Part shown: positions 24,463-64,000 of the stretch, piece after piece
Position numbering within the stretch: position 1 is the stretch's first letter
Layout: each line of letters opens with the position of its first letter
Assembly (NCBI RefSeq): GCF_014655295.1
Contig: NZ_BNBI01000017.1
Span: 62,001-126,000, forward strand
Reading direction: 5' to 3'
DNA from: Streptomyces fumanus
Lineage (GTDB): Bacteria; Actinomycetota; Actinomycetes; Streptomycetales; Streptomycetaceae
DNA length: 64,000 bases
The notes under the pieces: model-generated
Databases searched by the model: none
Seen by the model: the letters and a program-made list of their open reading frames with translations, nothing else
What the model was told of the DNA's origin: nothing
Translations under genes and position numbers: made by a program

Positions 24463-25874
24463 CCGACGCGAAGCACGCCGTGGTGATGGGGGCGGGGCTG
24501 GCCGGGATGCTGGCGGCCCGGGTCCTGGCCCCTCACGTGGACCGCGTGACCGTCGTGGACCGCGACACGATGCCCGACGGACCGTACCTGCGCAAGGGCC
24601 TGCCCCAGGCCCGCCACGCCCATCTGCTGATGTCCGGCGGCGCGCGGACCATCGACGCGCTGCTGCCCGGCACCACCGACCGGCTGCTCGCCGCCGGCGG
24701 GCACCGGATCGGGCTGCCGGCGGACGTGGTGTCGCTGACGGCGTACGGCTGGCAGCAGCGCTTCCAGGGCGCCCAGTTCATGATCACGTGCAGTCGGGAG
24801 CTGCTCGACTGGACGGTGCGCGAGGCGGTGCTGCGCGACAGCCGCATCACCCTGCGCGACGGCGTCGAGGTGGTGGGTCCCCGGGTGGCGGGCGGCCGGG
24901 TCACCGGGGTCGTGGTGCGGCCGCGCGACGGCTCGGCAGGGCCGGTGGAGCTGGCGGCGGACTTCGTCGTGGACTGCACCGGACGCGGCTCACCGGCGAA
25001 GAAGTGGCTGGCGGAGCTGGGACTGCCGCCGGTGCGGGAGGAGACCGTCGACTCGGGGCTGCGCTACTCCAGCCGCGTCTTCCGTGCCCCGGCCGGGGCC
25101 GAGCGGGACTTCCCCGTGGTGAGCGTCTACCCGGACCACCGTTCGGGACGGCCGGGGCAGAGCGCGGTGCTCGTCCCGATCGAGGACGGCCGGTGGATCG
25201 TCACCGTCTCGGGGACCCGGGGGGCCGAACCGCCGAACGGCGAGGAAGGGTTCGCCGCGTTCGCGGAGGCGGTACGGCATCCGATCGTCGGCCGCCTCAT
25301 CGCGGGCGCCGAACCGGTCACGGAGGTGCAGGGCTCCCGCAGTACGCACAACCGGCGGCTGCACTACGAGCAGGTCGCCGGGTGGCCGGAGGGCTTCGCC
25401 GTCATGGGCGACGCGCTGGCGGCCTTCAACCCGGTGTACGGGCACGGCATGAGCTGTGCCGCGCAGGCCGCGGGGGCCCTGGAGGGCGAGCTGCGCCGGC
25501 TCGGCGGCCTCGGCCCCCAGCTCGGCAAGCGGGTCCAGCGTGCGGTGAGCGCGGTCGTCGACGACCCGTGGATCCTGGCCACCACGCAGGACCTGGGCTA
25601 CCCGGGCTGCCGTTCCGAGGTCACCGACGCCCGGCTGGCCGACCCCTCCGACGCGGGCCGCCGGTTCGCGGACCTGGTGTCCACCGCGGCGCTCTCCGAG
25701 CCCGCCGTGGCCGCCGCGACGATGGAGGTGACCACCCTGTCGGCGCCGCTGACCCGGCTGCGGTCGCCCGAGGTGCTCGCGGCCGTGCAGCGCCTCGCCG
25801 CACGTCCGGCCGGCACGCCGGCCTCGGCCGAACCGCCCCTGCGGGCCCACGAGACGGCCTTGCTGACGGCCTGA
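24459..25874 (+). CDS. FAD-dependent polyene epoxidase, MonCI-like
   Basis: 471 residues. FAD loop G11-A-G-L-A-G16 follows the initial strand (HAVVMGAGLAGMLAARVLAPHVDRVTVVDRD). GLPQARHAHLL, the second nucleotide motif in GDALAAFNPVYGHGMS, and NRRLHYE are the landmarks of the MonCI/Lsd18 family that epoxidises E-olefins of a linear polyketide on its carrier protein before ring closure. Length is normal. It overlaps the upstream epoxide hydrolase gene by 4 nt (ATGA); GGAGGAGAAGG about 10 nt upstream serves the start. Together with the two SnoaL-fold units it defines the cluster as polyether-type. The olefins it needs are not made by any complete module inside this window. Confidence 0.92.
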   Translation: MTDAKHAVVMGAGLAGMLAARVLAPHVDRVTVVDRDTMPDGPYLRKGLPQARHAHLLMSGGARTIDALLPGTTDRLLAAGGHRIGLPADVVSLTAYGWQQRFQGAQFMITCSRELLDWTVREAVLRDSRITLRDGVEVVGPRVAGGRVTGVVVRPRDGSAGPVELAADFVVDCTGRGSPAKKWLAELGLPPVREETVDSGLRYSSRVFRAPAGAERDFPVVSVYPDHRSGRPGQSAVLVPIEDGRWIVTVSGTRGAEPPNGEEGFAAFAEAVRHPIVGRLIAGAEPVTEVQGSRSTHNRRLHYEQVAGWPEGFAVMGDALAAFNPVYGHGMSCAAQAAGALEGELRRLGGLGPQLGKRVQRAVSAVVDDPWILATTQDLGYPGCRSEVTDARLADPSDAGRRFADLVSTAALSEPAVAAATMEVTTLSAPLTRLRSPEVLAAVQRLAARPAGTPASAEPPLRAHETALLTA

Positions 25875-25882
25875 CAGCACGC

Positions 25883-25927
25883 GCACGAGGAAGGGGGCGG
25901 CCGATCCGGCCGCCCCCTTCCTCGTGC
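25883..25927. terminator. Strong bidirectional terminator between convergent PKS operons
   Basis: A perfect 20-bp stem (25883-25902 with 25908-25927; begins GCACGAGGAAGG) with a 5-nt loop. It lies in the 62-bp gap between the epoxidase stop (25874) and the stop of the convergent PKS (25937), and would protect each long transcript from the other. Confidence 0.9.
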
Positions 25928-25936
25928 TCCCGTCCG

Positions 25937-36694
<10,758 letters not shown>

Positions 36695-36752
36695 CGCTCG
36701 ACCGTCCTCGTGGGGTGGGCCTGTGCACGGCACGGGGGTCGGTTCGGGAGGC

Positions 36753-46766
<10,014 letters not shown>

Positions 46767-46807
46767 CGTGGTGTCGGTCCTTCCTGGGGGCGGCGCGGCG
46801 GGGGCGC

Positions 46808-49800
46808 TCACGCGAGGCCGAGTTCGCGGTCGATGAAGTCGAGGACCTGGTCGGTGCTCGCCTCCTGGAGCTGCGCGGCGGCGGTCTCGCCGGGGTTGGC
46901 GGAGGGTTCCTGCGGCTCCTGCCCGGCGCGCCAGGCGGTGACGAGCCGGTCGATGCGGGTGCCGATCGCGGAGTGGTCGTAGGCGTCGGCGCGCAGCTTG
47001 GTGAGCCGCTCCTCCAGGCGGTCCAGGGCGTCGAGGAGGGCGGGGACCTCGGCCGCGGCGGCGTCGGGGACGAGTTCCTCGAAGAGGTGGCCGGCGAGGT
47101 CGGCCGGGGTGGGGTGGTCGAAGACCAGGGTGGCGGGCAGGCGCAGATCGGTGGCGGCGTCGAGCCGGTTGCGCAGCTCGACGGCGGTGAGCGAGTCGAA
47201 GCCCATCTCGGTGAAGCCCCGCAGCGGGTCGACGGCGTCCGGGCCGGCGAGGGCGAGGACGGTCGCGGCGTGGGTGCGCACCAGGTCGGTGAGCAGGTGC
47301 CGCTGCTCGTCCTCGGGCAGTGCGGACAGCCGGCGTACGAGGTCGTCGGCGGGCTGCTCCGAGGCGCTGGCGGCGGGCTGGGCGCTGCGCCGGCCGGGGG
47401 CGGGCGGCAGGCCGCGCAGGGCCGGCGGCGCGGCGGCGCCGGTGGTGGCGTCGACGCGTACGGGCATCAGGACGGGGTCGGGCAGGGCGGTGGCGGCGTC
47501 GAAGAGCGCCAGGCCCTCGGCCGCGGTCAGCGCCGACATGCCGGCGCGGGCGGCCTTGGCCCGGTCCACGGCCGCGCTGATCTCGCTGGCCTCCTCCCAC
47601 AGCCCCCACGCCAGGGAGACGGCGGGCAGGCCGGCGGCGCGGCGGTGGTGGGCGAGGGCGTCGAGGTAGGTGTTGGCGGCCGCGTAGCCGCCCTGTCCCG
47701 CGCCGCCGAGGACGCCCGCCGCCGAGGAGTACAGGGCGAACAGGGCGAGGTCCGCGTCGGCGGTCAGCCGGTGCAGATGGGTCGCGCCGTCGGTCTTGGG
47801 GCGCAGGACGCGGCGCAGCCGGTCCGGGGTCAGGGAGGTGACGACGCCGTCCTCGACCACACCGGCCGCGTGCACGACGGCGGTCAGCGGGTGGGCGGCG
47901 GGGATGCCCGCGAGCAGGGCGGCGAGCCGGGCGCGGTCCGCGACGTCGCAGGCGGCGATCTCCACCCGGGCGGCGCCGAGCGCGGTCAGCTCCTCGCGCA
48001 ACTGCCGGGCGCCGGGGGCGTCCTCGCCGGTGCGGCTGGTGAGCAGCAGGTGGCGGGCGCCGTACCGGGTCACCAGGTGCTGGGCGAGCAGGGCGCCGAG
48101 TGCTCCGGTGCCGCCGGTGATCAGGAAGGTGCCCTCGGGGTCGGGGGCGGCGGGCACGGTCAGCACGATCTTGCCGATGTGCTTGGCCTGGCTCATGTAC
48201 CGGTAGGCGTGCGGGGCGTCGCGGATGTCCCAGGTGCGCACCGGCAGGCGCTTCAGGGCGCCGGACTCGATCAGTTCGACGATGTGGGTGAGGATGCGGC
48301 CGATGCGCTCGGGGTCGGCGTCGACGAACGGCTGGTAGGTGGTGCCGGGGTGGGCGGCGGCCGTGGCGGCGGGGTCGCGCAGGTCGGTCTTGCCGATCTC
48401 GATCAGCCGGCCCCCGGGGGCGAGCAGCCGCAGCGAGGCGTCGACGTACTCGCGGGCCAGGGAGTTGAGCACCACGTCCACGCCGCGTCCGCCGGTCGCC
48501 TCGGTGAAGGTCTCCTCGAAGGCGAGCGAGCGGGAGGTCGCCAGGTGCGCGTCGTCGACGCCCATCGCCCGCAGCGTGTCCCACTTGCCGGGGCTCGCGG
48601 TGCCGTAGACCTCCGCGCCGAAGTGCCGGGCCAGTTGGACGGCGGCCATGCCGACTCCGCCGGCCGCCGCGTGGACGAGCACCGATTCGCCGGGTTTGAG
48701 CCCGGCCAGGTCGAACAGGGCGCGGTAGGCGGTGAGGAAGGCGATCGGCACCCCCGCGGCCTCGGCGAAGGTCCAGCTCCGCGGGATGCGGACGACGGCC
48801 CGGTGGTCGACGACGGCGACCGGGCCGAGCGAGGCGGGCACCACGCCCATCACGCGGTCGCCGGGCCGCCACTCCCCCGCGTCCGTGCCGACCTCGGTGA
48901 CCACGCCCGCGCCCTCGGTGCCCATGCCGCTCTGGCCGGGGACCATGCCGAGGCCCACCAGCACGTCGCGGAAGTTGAGCCCGGAGGCGCGCACCGCGAC
49001 GCGGAGCTCGTGCGGGGCGAGCGGGCGGGCGGCGGGCGGGTAGGGCAGCGGCGCGAGCCGGTCGAGGTCGCCCGCCGAGGTGGTGTCGAGGAGCCAGGGC
49101 TCGTCGGGCAGGACCATGCCGGGCCCGGCGGGGACGATCTCCGGGGTGAGGACGGTGCCTTCGCGGACGGCGGTCTGTGGGGCGCCGGCGGCCAGCGCGG
49201 TCCCGATCGCGTCGGGCAGCGCGGCCAGGGACGCGGGGTCGGGGCCGAGGTCGACGAGGAGGAACCGCCCGGGGTGCTCGGCCTGTACGGAGCGCAGCAG
49301 GCCCCACACCGGGGCGTGGGCGAGGTCGGTGACGTCCTCGCCGGGGCGGGCGGCGACCGCGCCCGAGGTCACCACGGCCAGCGGGGCGTCGCGCCCCACC
49401 GCGAGCGACAGCCAGCCCTGCACGGTGTGCAGCATGCGGTCGACGGCCCGGTCGGCGGCGCTCGGCAGGGCGGCGGCGGTCACGGGGGCGAGGGGCAGGA
49501 GGACGACGGAGGGCACCGTCTGTTCTCCGGATGCTTCGGCCGCTTCGGCCGCTTCGGCCGCTTCGGCCGCTTCGGCCGCTTCGGCGAGGGAGGTGACGTC
49601 GGGGTACTCGCGGGCCGTGCGGCCGGCCCTCTCCAGCGCGTCGCACAGGCCGAAGGGGTCGGGGCCGATGACCGCCCACGAGGCGCGATCATCGTACGGC
49701 TGCTCGGCGGGGGTCCGCGGGGTCCAGCCGGGGCGCAGCAGGACGCCCTCGTCGCCCGGCCGGGCGGGCGGCGCGGCGGAGGCGGGGCGCATCACGAGTT

Positions 49801-52800
49801 CGGCGACCGACACCACCGGCTGTCCGGTGCCGTCGGTGGCGGTCAGTTCGACGGTGTCGGGGCCGGTGGCCGCCAGCTTGACGCGGAGCGCGGTGGCCGC
49901 GTCGGCGTGCACGGTGACGCCGCCGAAGGAGAACACCAGCCGGGCCTCTCCGGTGTCCTGGCCCAGTCCGGTGAGACCGCTGGCGTGCAGGGCGGCGTCG
50001 AACAGCGCGGGGTGCAGGAGGAAGTCGGAGGCGGCGGCGGTCTGCTCGTCGGGCAGCGCGATCTCCGCGTACACGGCGCCGTCGTGCAGCCAGGCGGCGC
50101 GCAGGCCCTGGAAGGCGGGTCCGTAGCCGAAGCCGCCGGCGGCGAGGTCGGTGTAGAAGTCGCTCACGTCGACGGGTTCGGCGCCGGGCGGCGGCCAGGC
50201 GGCGGGATCGGTGATCCCGGCGGGCTCGGCGGGCGCGTCGGGGGTGGGTGTGAGGGTGCCGCTCGCGTGCCGGGTCCAGGGGGTTTCCTCGGGGGTGTCG
50301 TCGGCCGGGCGGGCGTGGATCTCCACCCGGCGCCTGGCGCCGTCCTCGGCCGGGCCGACGGTGACCTGGAGGAGGACCGCCGCGTCGGCGGGCACCGGCA
50401 GGGGGGCTTCCAGCATGAGTTCGGCCAGGTGCGGGCAGCCCGCCCGGTCGCCGGCCTGGACGGCCAGTTCCACGAACGCGGTGCCCGGCAGCAGGGCGAC
50501 GCCCCGCACGGCGTGGTCGGTCAGCCAGGGGTGGGTGGTGGCGGACAGCCGTCCGGTGAGCACCAGGCGTCCGTCGCCCGCGAGGCTCAGCGCGGCGCCG
50601 AGCAGCGGGTGCCCGGTGGGGGCGAGGCCCAGTCCGGCCGCGTCGGGCGCGGTGCGGCCGGCGTCGAGCCAGTAGCGCTTGCGCTGGAAGGCGTAGGTGG
50701 GCAGGGGGACACGGCGGGCGCCGGCGAAGAACCGCTCGCCGTCGATCCGGGCGCCGCCGAGGTGCAGGGCGCCCAGGGCGCGGACGGCGGTGTCCGTCTC
50801 GGGTTCGGCGCCGCGCAGGGCGGGCACGCACCCGGGGGCCGGGCGGACGCCGGCCAGGCAGTCCTGGGCGAGCGCGGTGAGCACCCCGTCGGGGCCCAGC
50901 TCGACCAGGGTGGTGGCGCCCGCGTCGGCGAGGGCCGCGACGCCGTCGGCGAACCGGACCGTTCCGCGCAGTTGGCGGGTCCAGTGGTCGGCGCTCGCCA
51001 GTTCGTCGTCGGTGGCGGGACGGCCGGTGACGTTGGAGATCACCGGGATCCGGGCGGGCGCGGCCGGGACGCCGGCCGCGATCTCGCGGAAGCGGTCGAG
51101 CATCCCGTCCATGTGGGCGCTGTGGAAGGCGTGGCTGGTGCGCAGGCGCTTGGTCCGGCGGCCCTGTGCGGCGAAGTGCTCGGCGAGCGCCCGTACGGTC
51201 CCGGGGTCGCCGGAGACCACCACGGCCGAGGGCCCGTTGACCGAGGCGAGGTCGGCGCCGGTGCCGTGGTCGGCGAGCGCGGCGCGGATCTCCTCCTCGC
51301 TGGCGGCGATGGCGATCATCTCGCCCCCGGCGGGCAGGCTCTCCATCAGGGTGGCGCGGGCCGCGACGAGGCGTGCCGCGTCGGGCAGGGACCACACCCC
51401 GGCGAGGTGCGCGGCGCTGAGTTCGCCGAGGGAGTGACCGAGCAGCAGGTCGGGGCGTACCCCCCATGACTCGTACAGCCGGAAGAGGGCGACCTGGAGG
51501 GCGAACAGGCCGGTCTGGGCGTAGACGGTCCGTCCGAGCAGGCCGGCGGTGGCGGGGTCGTCGGGGGTGAGGACGACCTCGGCGAGCGGGCGTTCGACGT
51601 GGGCGGCGAGGTGGGTGTCGAGGGCCGCGGCGGTCTCGTCGAAGGCGTCGGCGAAGGCGGGGTAGGCGGCGTGCAGGTGGCGGCCCATGCCCGGGCGCTG
51701 GCTGCCCTGCCCGGTGAACAGGAACGCCGTGCGGCCGCCGGGGCGGGCCCTGCCGTGTGCGGTGTGCGGGGTGTCCTCGCCGCGGGCGAGGGCGTCGAGG
51801 CCCGCGAGGAACTCCTCGGGGTCGCCGCCGACGACGACGGCGCGGGCGTCGAGGGCGGCGCGGGCGGTGGCCAGGGTGTAGCCGACGTCGGCGGGGCGCA
51901 GGTCCGGCCGCTCGCGCAGGTGGGCGGCGAGCCGGGCGGCCTGGGCGCGCAGGGCGTCCTCGGTGCGGGCGCCCAGGACCCAGGGGAGGGCGCGGCGGGG
52001 CCCGGCGGTCCCGGGGGCGGCGTCCTGGGCCGGGGCGGCCTCGGCGGTGGCGTCCTGGGCCGGGTCCGCCCCGGGCGCGGCGGCGTCGGTGTCCTGGGGG
52101 GCGGCCGGGGGTTCCTCGATGATCACGTGGGCGTTGGTGCCGCTCACGCCGAACGAGGAGACGCCGGCGCGGCGCGGGCGGCCGTTCCGGGGCCAGGGGG
52201 CGGGGTCGGTGAGGAGTTCGACGCCGCCCGACGACCAGTCGACGTGCGGGGTGGGCGCGTCCACGTGGAGGGTGCGGGGCAGCAGTTCGTGCCGCATGGC
52301 CTCGATCATCTTGATCACGCCGGCGACGCCGGCCGCCGCGCCGGTGTGGCCGATGTTGGACTTGACGGCGCCGAGCCGCAGCGGCTGCCCGGCGGGACGT
52401 TCCCGGCCGTAGGTGGCCAGCAGGGCCTGGGCCTCGATGGGGTCGCCGAGTGTCGTCCCGGTGCCGTGCGCCTCGACGGCGTCGACGTCCTCGGGGGTGA
52501 GCCGGGCGGAGTCGAGGGCCTGGCGGATCACCCGCTCCTGCGCCTTGTCGTTGGGCGCGGTGAGCCCGTTGCTGGCGCCGTCCTGGTTGACGGCGCTGCC
52601 GCGGATCACGGCGAGCACGGGGTGTCCGAGCCTGCGGGCGTCGCTGAGCCGCTCCAGCAGCAGGACGCCCGCGCCCTCGGCCCAGCCGGTGCCGTCGGCC
52701 GCCGCGGCGAACGCCTTGCAGCGACCGTCGGGGGCGAGGCCGCGCTGCCGGCTGAACTCGATGAAGATGCCCGGCGTCACCATCACGGTCACACCGGCGG

Positions 52801-53491
52801 CGAGCGCCATCGCGCACTCGCCCTGCCGCAGCGCCTGGGCGGCGAGGTGGATGGCGACGAGCGAGGAGGAGCAGGCGGTGTCGAGGGTGACGGCCGGCCC
52901 CTCCAGGCCGAGGGTGTAGGCGATCCGGCCGGAGGCGACGCTCGTCATGCTGCCGGTGCCGAGGTAGCCCTCGACGCCGTCCGGGACGCTGGTGAGCCGC
53001 TCGGCGTAGCCCGAGGAGACGACTCCGGCGAACACCCCGGTCCGGCTGCCGCGCAGCGAGGACGGGTCGACGCCCGCGTTCTCGAACGCCTCCCAGGCCG
53101 TCTCCAGCAGCAGCCGCTGCTGCGGGTCCATGGCGAGGGCCTCGCGCGCGTTGATGCCGAAGAGTTCGGCGTCGAAGTCGGCGGCGCCGTCCAGGAACCC
53201 GCCACGCCGTACGTAGCTGCGGCCGGGCCGGTCGGGGTCCGGGTCGTACAGGCCGTCCAGGTCCCAGCCGCGGTCGGCGGGGAAGTCGCCGAGCGCGTCG
53301 GTGCCGTCGGCGACGAGCCGCCACAGGTCGTCCGAGGTGCGGACGCCGCCGGGGTAGCGGCAGGCCGTGGCGACCACCGCGACCGGCTCGGTGGCGGCTG
53401 CTTCCATCTCGCGCAGCCGCTGCCGGGTCCGGCCCAGGTCGGCCGTGGCCCTCTTGAGGTAGTCGAGGAGTTTGTCTTCGTTGGTCGACAC
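46808..53491 (-). CDS. Modular PKS, one fully reducing module: KS-AT-DH-ER-KR-ACP
   Basis: 2227 residues. N-terminal docking coil LLDYLKRATADLGRTRQRLREME. KS (C207), AT with S687 in GHSLGE and HAFH (malonyl), DH intact (H993 in HPWLTDH followed by GVALLPG; D1165 in HPALFDAAL), ER with AAGGVGMA near residue 1612, KR with catalytic Tyr in GGYAAAN but VED where B-type KRs have LDD, ACP S2100. It should add two fully saturated, unbranched carbons. The C-terminal docking region ends STDQVLDFIDRELG and should bind the coil of the next protein (36753-46766). The start is a GTG at 53491 with GAGGG upstream. An alanine-glutamate microrepeat lies between DH and ER. Confidence 0.93.
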   Translation of the reverse strand: MSTNEDKLLDYLKRATADLGRTRQRLREMEAAATEPVAVVATACRYPGGVRTSDDLWRLVADGTDALGDFPADRGWDLDGLYDPDPDRPGRSYVRRGGFLDGAADFDAELFGINAREALAMDPQQRLLLETAWEAFENAGVDPSSLRGSRTGVFAGVVSSGYAERLTSVPDGVEGYLGTGSMTSVASGRIAYTLGLEGPAVTLDTACSSSLVAIHLAAQALRQGECAMALAAGVTVMVTPGIFIEFSRQRGLAPDGRCKAFAAAADGTGWAEGAGVLLLERLSDARRLGHPVLAVIRGSAVNQDGASNGLTAPNDKAQERVIRQALDSARLTPEDVDAVEAHGTGTTLGDPIEAQALLATYGRERPAGQPLRLGAVKSNIGHTGAAAGVAGVIKMIEAMRHELLPRTLHVDAPTPHVDWSSGGVELLTDPAPWPRNGRPRRAGVSSFGVSGTNAHVIIEEPPAAPQDTDAAAPGADPAQDATAEAAPAQDAAPGTAGPRRALPWVLGARTEDALRAQAARLAAHLRERPDLRPADVGYTLATARAALDARAVVVGGDPEEFLAGLDALARGEDTPHTAHGRARPGGRTAFLFTGQGSQRPGMGRHLHAAYPAFADAFDETAAALDTHLAAHVERPLAEVVLTPDDPATAGLLGRTVYAQTGLFALQVALFRLYESWGVRPDLLLGHSLGELSAAHLAGVWSLPDAARLVAARATLMESLPAGGEMIAIAASEEEIRAALADHGTGADLASVNGPSAVVVSGDPGTVRALAEHFAAQGRRTKRLRTSHAFHSAHMDGMLDRFREIAAGVPAAPARIPVISNVTGRPATDDELASADHWTRQLRGTVRFADGVAALADAGATTLVELGPDGVLTALAQDCLAGVRPAPGCVPALRGAEPETDTAVRALGALHLGGARIDGERFFAGARRVPLPTYAFQRKRYWLDAGRTAPDAAGLGLAPTGHPLLGAALSLAGDGRLVLTGRLSATTHPWLTDHAVRGVALLPGTAFVELAVQAGDRAGCPHLAELMLEAPLPVPADAAVLLQVTVGPAEDGARRRVEIHARPADDTPEETPWTRHASGTLTPTPDAPAEPAGITDPAAWPPPGAEPVDVSDFYTDLAAGGFGYGPAFQGLRAAWLHDGAVYAEIALPDEQTAAASDFLLHPALFDAALHASGLTGLGQDTGEARLVFSFGGVTVHADAATALRVKLAATGPDTVELTATDGTGQPVVSVAELVMRPASAAPPARPGDEGVLLRPGWTPRTPAEQPYDDRASWAVIGPDPFGLCDALERAGRTAREYPDVTSLAEAAEAAEAAEAAEAAEASGEQTVPSVVLLPLAPVTAAALPSAADRAVDRMLHTVQGWLSLAVGRDAPLAVVTSGAVAARPGEDVTDLAHAPVWGLLRSVQAEHPGRFLLVDLGPDPASLAALPDAIGTALAAGAPQTAVREGTVLTPEIVPAGPGMVLPDEPWLLDTTSAGDLDRLAPLPYPPAARPLAPHELRVAVRASGLNFRDVLVGLGMVPGQSGMGTEGAGVVTEVGTDAGEWRPGDRVMGVVPASLGPVAVVDHRAVVRIPRSWTFAEAAGVPIAFLTAYRALFDLAGLKPGESVLVHAAAGGVGMAAVQLARHFGAEVYGTASPGKWDTLRAMGVDDAHLATSRSLAFEETFTEATGGRGVDVVLNSLAREYVDASLRLLAPGGRLIEIGKTDLRDPAATAAAHPGTTYQPFVDADPERIGRILTHIVELIESGALKRLPVRTWDIRDAPHAYRYMSQAKHIGKIVLTVPAAPDPEGTFLITGGTGALGALLAQHLVTRYGARHLLLTSRTGEDAPGARQLREELTALGAARVEIAACDVADRARLAALLAGIPAAHPLTAVVHAAGVVEDGVVTSLTPDRLRRVLRPKTDGATHLHRLTADADLALFALYSSAAGVLGGAGQGGYAAANTYLDALAHHRRAAGLPAVSLAWGLWEEASEISAAVDRAKAARAGMSALTAAEGLALFDAATALPDPVLMPVRVDATTGAAAPPALRGLPPAPGRRSAQPAASASEQPADDLVRRLSALPEDEQRHLLTDLVRTHAATVLALAGPDAVDPLRGFTEMGFDSLTAVELRNRLDAATDLRLPATLVFDHPTPADLAGHLFEELVPDAAAAEVPALLDALDRLEERLTKLRADAYDHSAIGTRIDRLVTAWRAGQEPQEPSANPGETAAAQLQEASTDQVLDFIDRELGLA
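49533..49585 (-). repeat. 9-bp tandem repeat, about six copies, inside the PKS gene
   Basis: Six near-perfect copies of GCTTCGGCC (plus strand), encoding an AEA-type alanine-glutamate run (AEAAEAAEAAEA) in the linker before the ER. In-frame and tolerated; copy number probably varies between strains or by slippage. Confidence 0.9.
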
Positions 53492-53552
53492 GCGAGCCCT
53501 CTTTCGCCGGGTGCCTGGAGCGAGGCCGGTTGGAGTACGTCCATGTCGGGGG

Positions 53553-64000
<10,448 letters not shown>

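Noticed and set aside
49533..49585. CRISPR array
   Set aside because: The tandem units are 9 bp with no spacers and lie in frame within a PKS linker.
46767..49679. N-terminal extension of the 36753-46766 PKS
   Set aside because: The upstream frame overlaps the previous PKS in a non-sense frame and yields Arg/Pro-rich sequence; the docking coil begins exactly at the ATG at 46766.

Overview
High-GC actinomycete DNA, almost certainly Streptomyces: strong third-position G/C, GGAGG ribosome sites, GTG starts, rare TTA leucine codons confined to a few flanking genes, and typical Streptomyces families (ECF sigma, TipA-like MerR, LacI-type sugar operator, WD40 remnants).

Left flank (1-15.9 kb) is an accessory, partly decayed region. 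It holds a partial ECF sigma factor with two TTA codons, a frameshifted SAM-methyltransferase remnant, a frameshifted unknown gene, a luciferase-like flavin oxidoreductase, a secreted GH54-CBM42 alpha-L-arabinofuranosidase, transposase debris, a DIP1984-family protein, a TipA-like MerR regulator, a WD40-protein remnant, a beta-carbonic anhydrase, and a secreted Cip1-like plant-polysaccharide protein. The last sits behind a 28-bp perfect palindrome with a CebR-type core. Next come a LysR regulator divergent from an MDR oxidoreductase, and a TetR regulator divergent from an alpha/beta hydrolase across two copies of a TGATACG-NN-CGTATCA operator.

The rest (16.0-64.0 kb) is a modular type I polyketide gene cluster with polyether-type tailoring genes. 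A forward unit (16015-25874) encodes a terminal PKS, a MonB-like SnoaL-fold epoxide hydrolase and a MonC-like FAD epoxidase. It converges, across a 20-bp-stem terminator, on a leftward PKS operon of four genes (25937-36694, 36753-46766, 46808-53491, and 53553 to beyond the right edge). Docking segments at the protein ends suggest the order PKS(53.5-64 kb) > PKS(46.8-53.5) > PKS(36.8-46.8) > PKS(25.9-36.7) > the forward PKS, so the last module is on the opposite strand.

Reading domains in that order gives this deduced acid terminus: C15 keto with C14 methyl, C12-C13 reduced, C11-OH with C10 methyl, C9-OH, C7-OH, C5 reduced with C4 methyl, C3-OH with C2 methyl, C1 acyl. That pattern suits a C3-C7 tetrahydropyran and a C11-C15 hemiketal, as in polyethers of the X-206/alborixin kind (product assignment is inference from memory). 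The most unusual element is the end of the forward PKS. There a non-elongating KSX-type ketosynthase and a degenerate acyltransferase are fused in frame to a SnoaL-fold domain of the MonB/SalBIII type, a candidate ring-forming enzyme physically attached to the end of the assembly line. A second oddity is a module (in 25937-36694) whose AT has lost its catalytic serine while its KS, KR and ACP look intact. No olefin-forming module, thioesterase or discrete ACPX lies in the window; these must be outside it.
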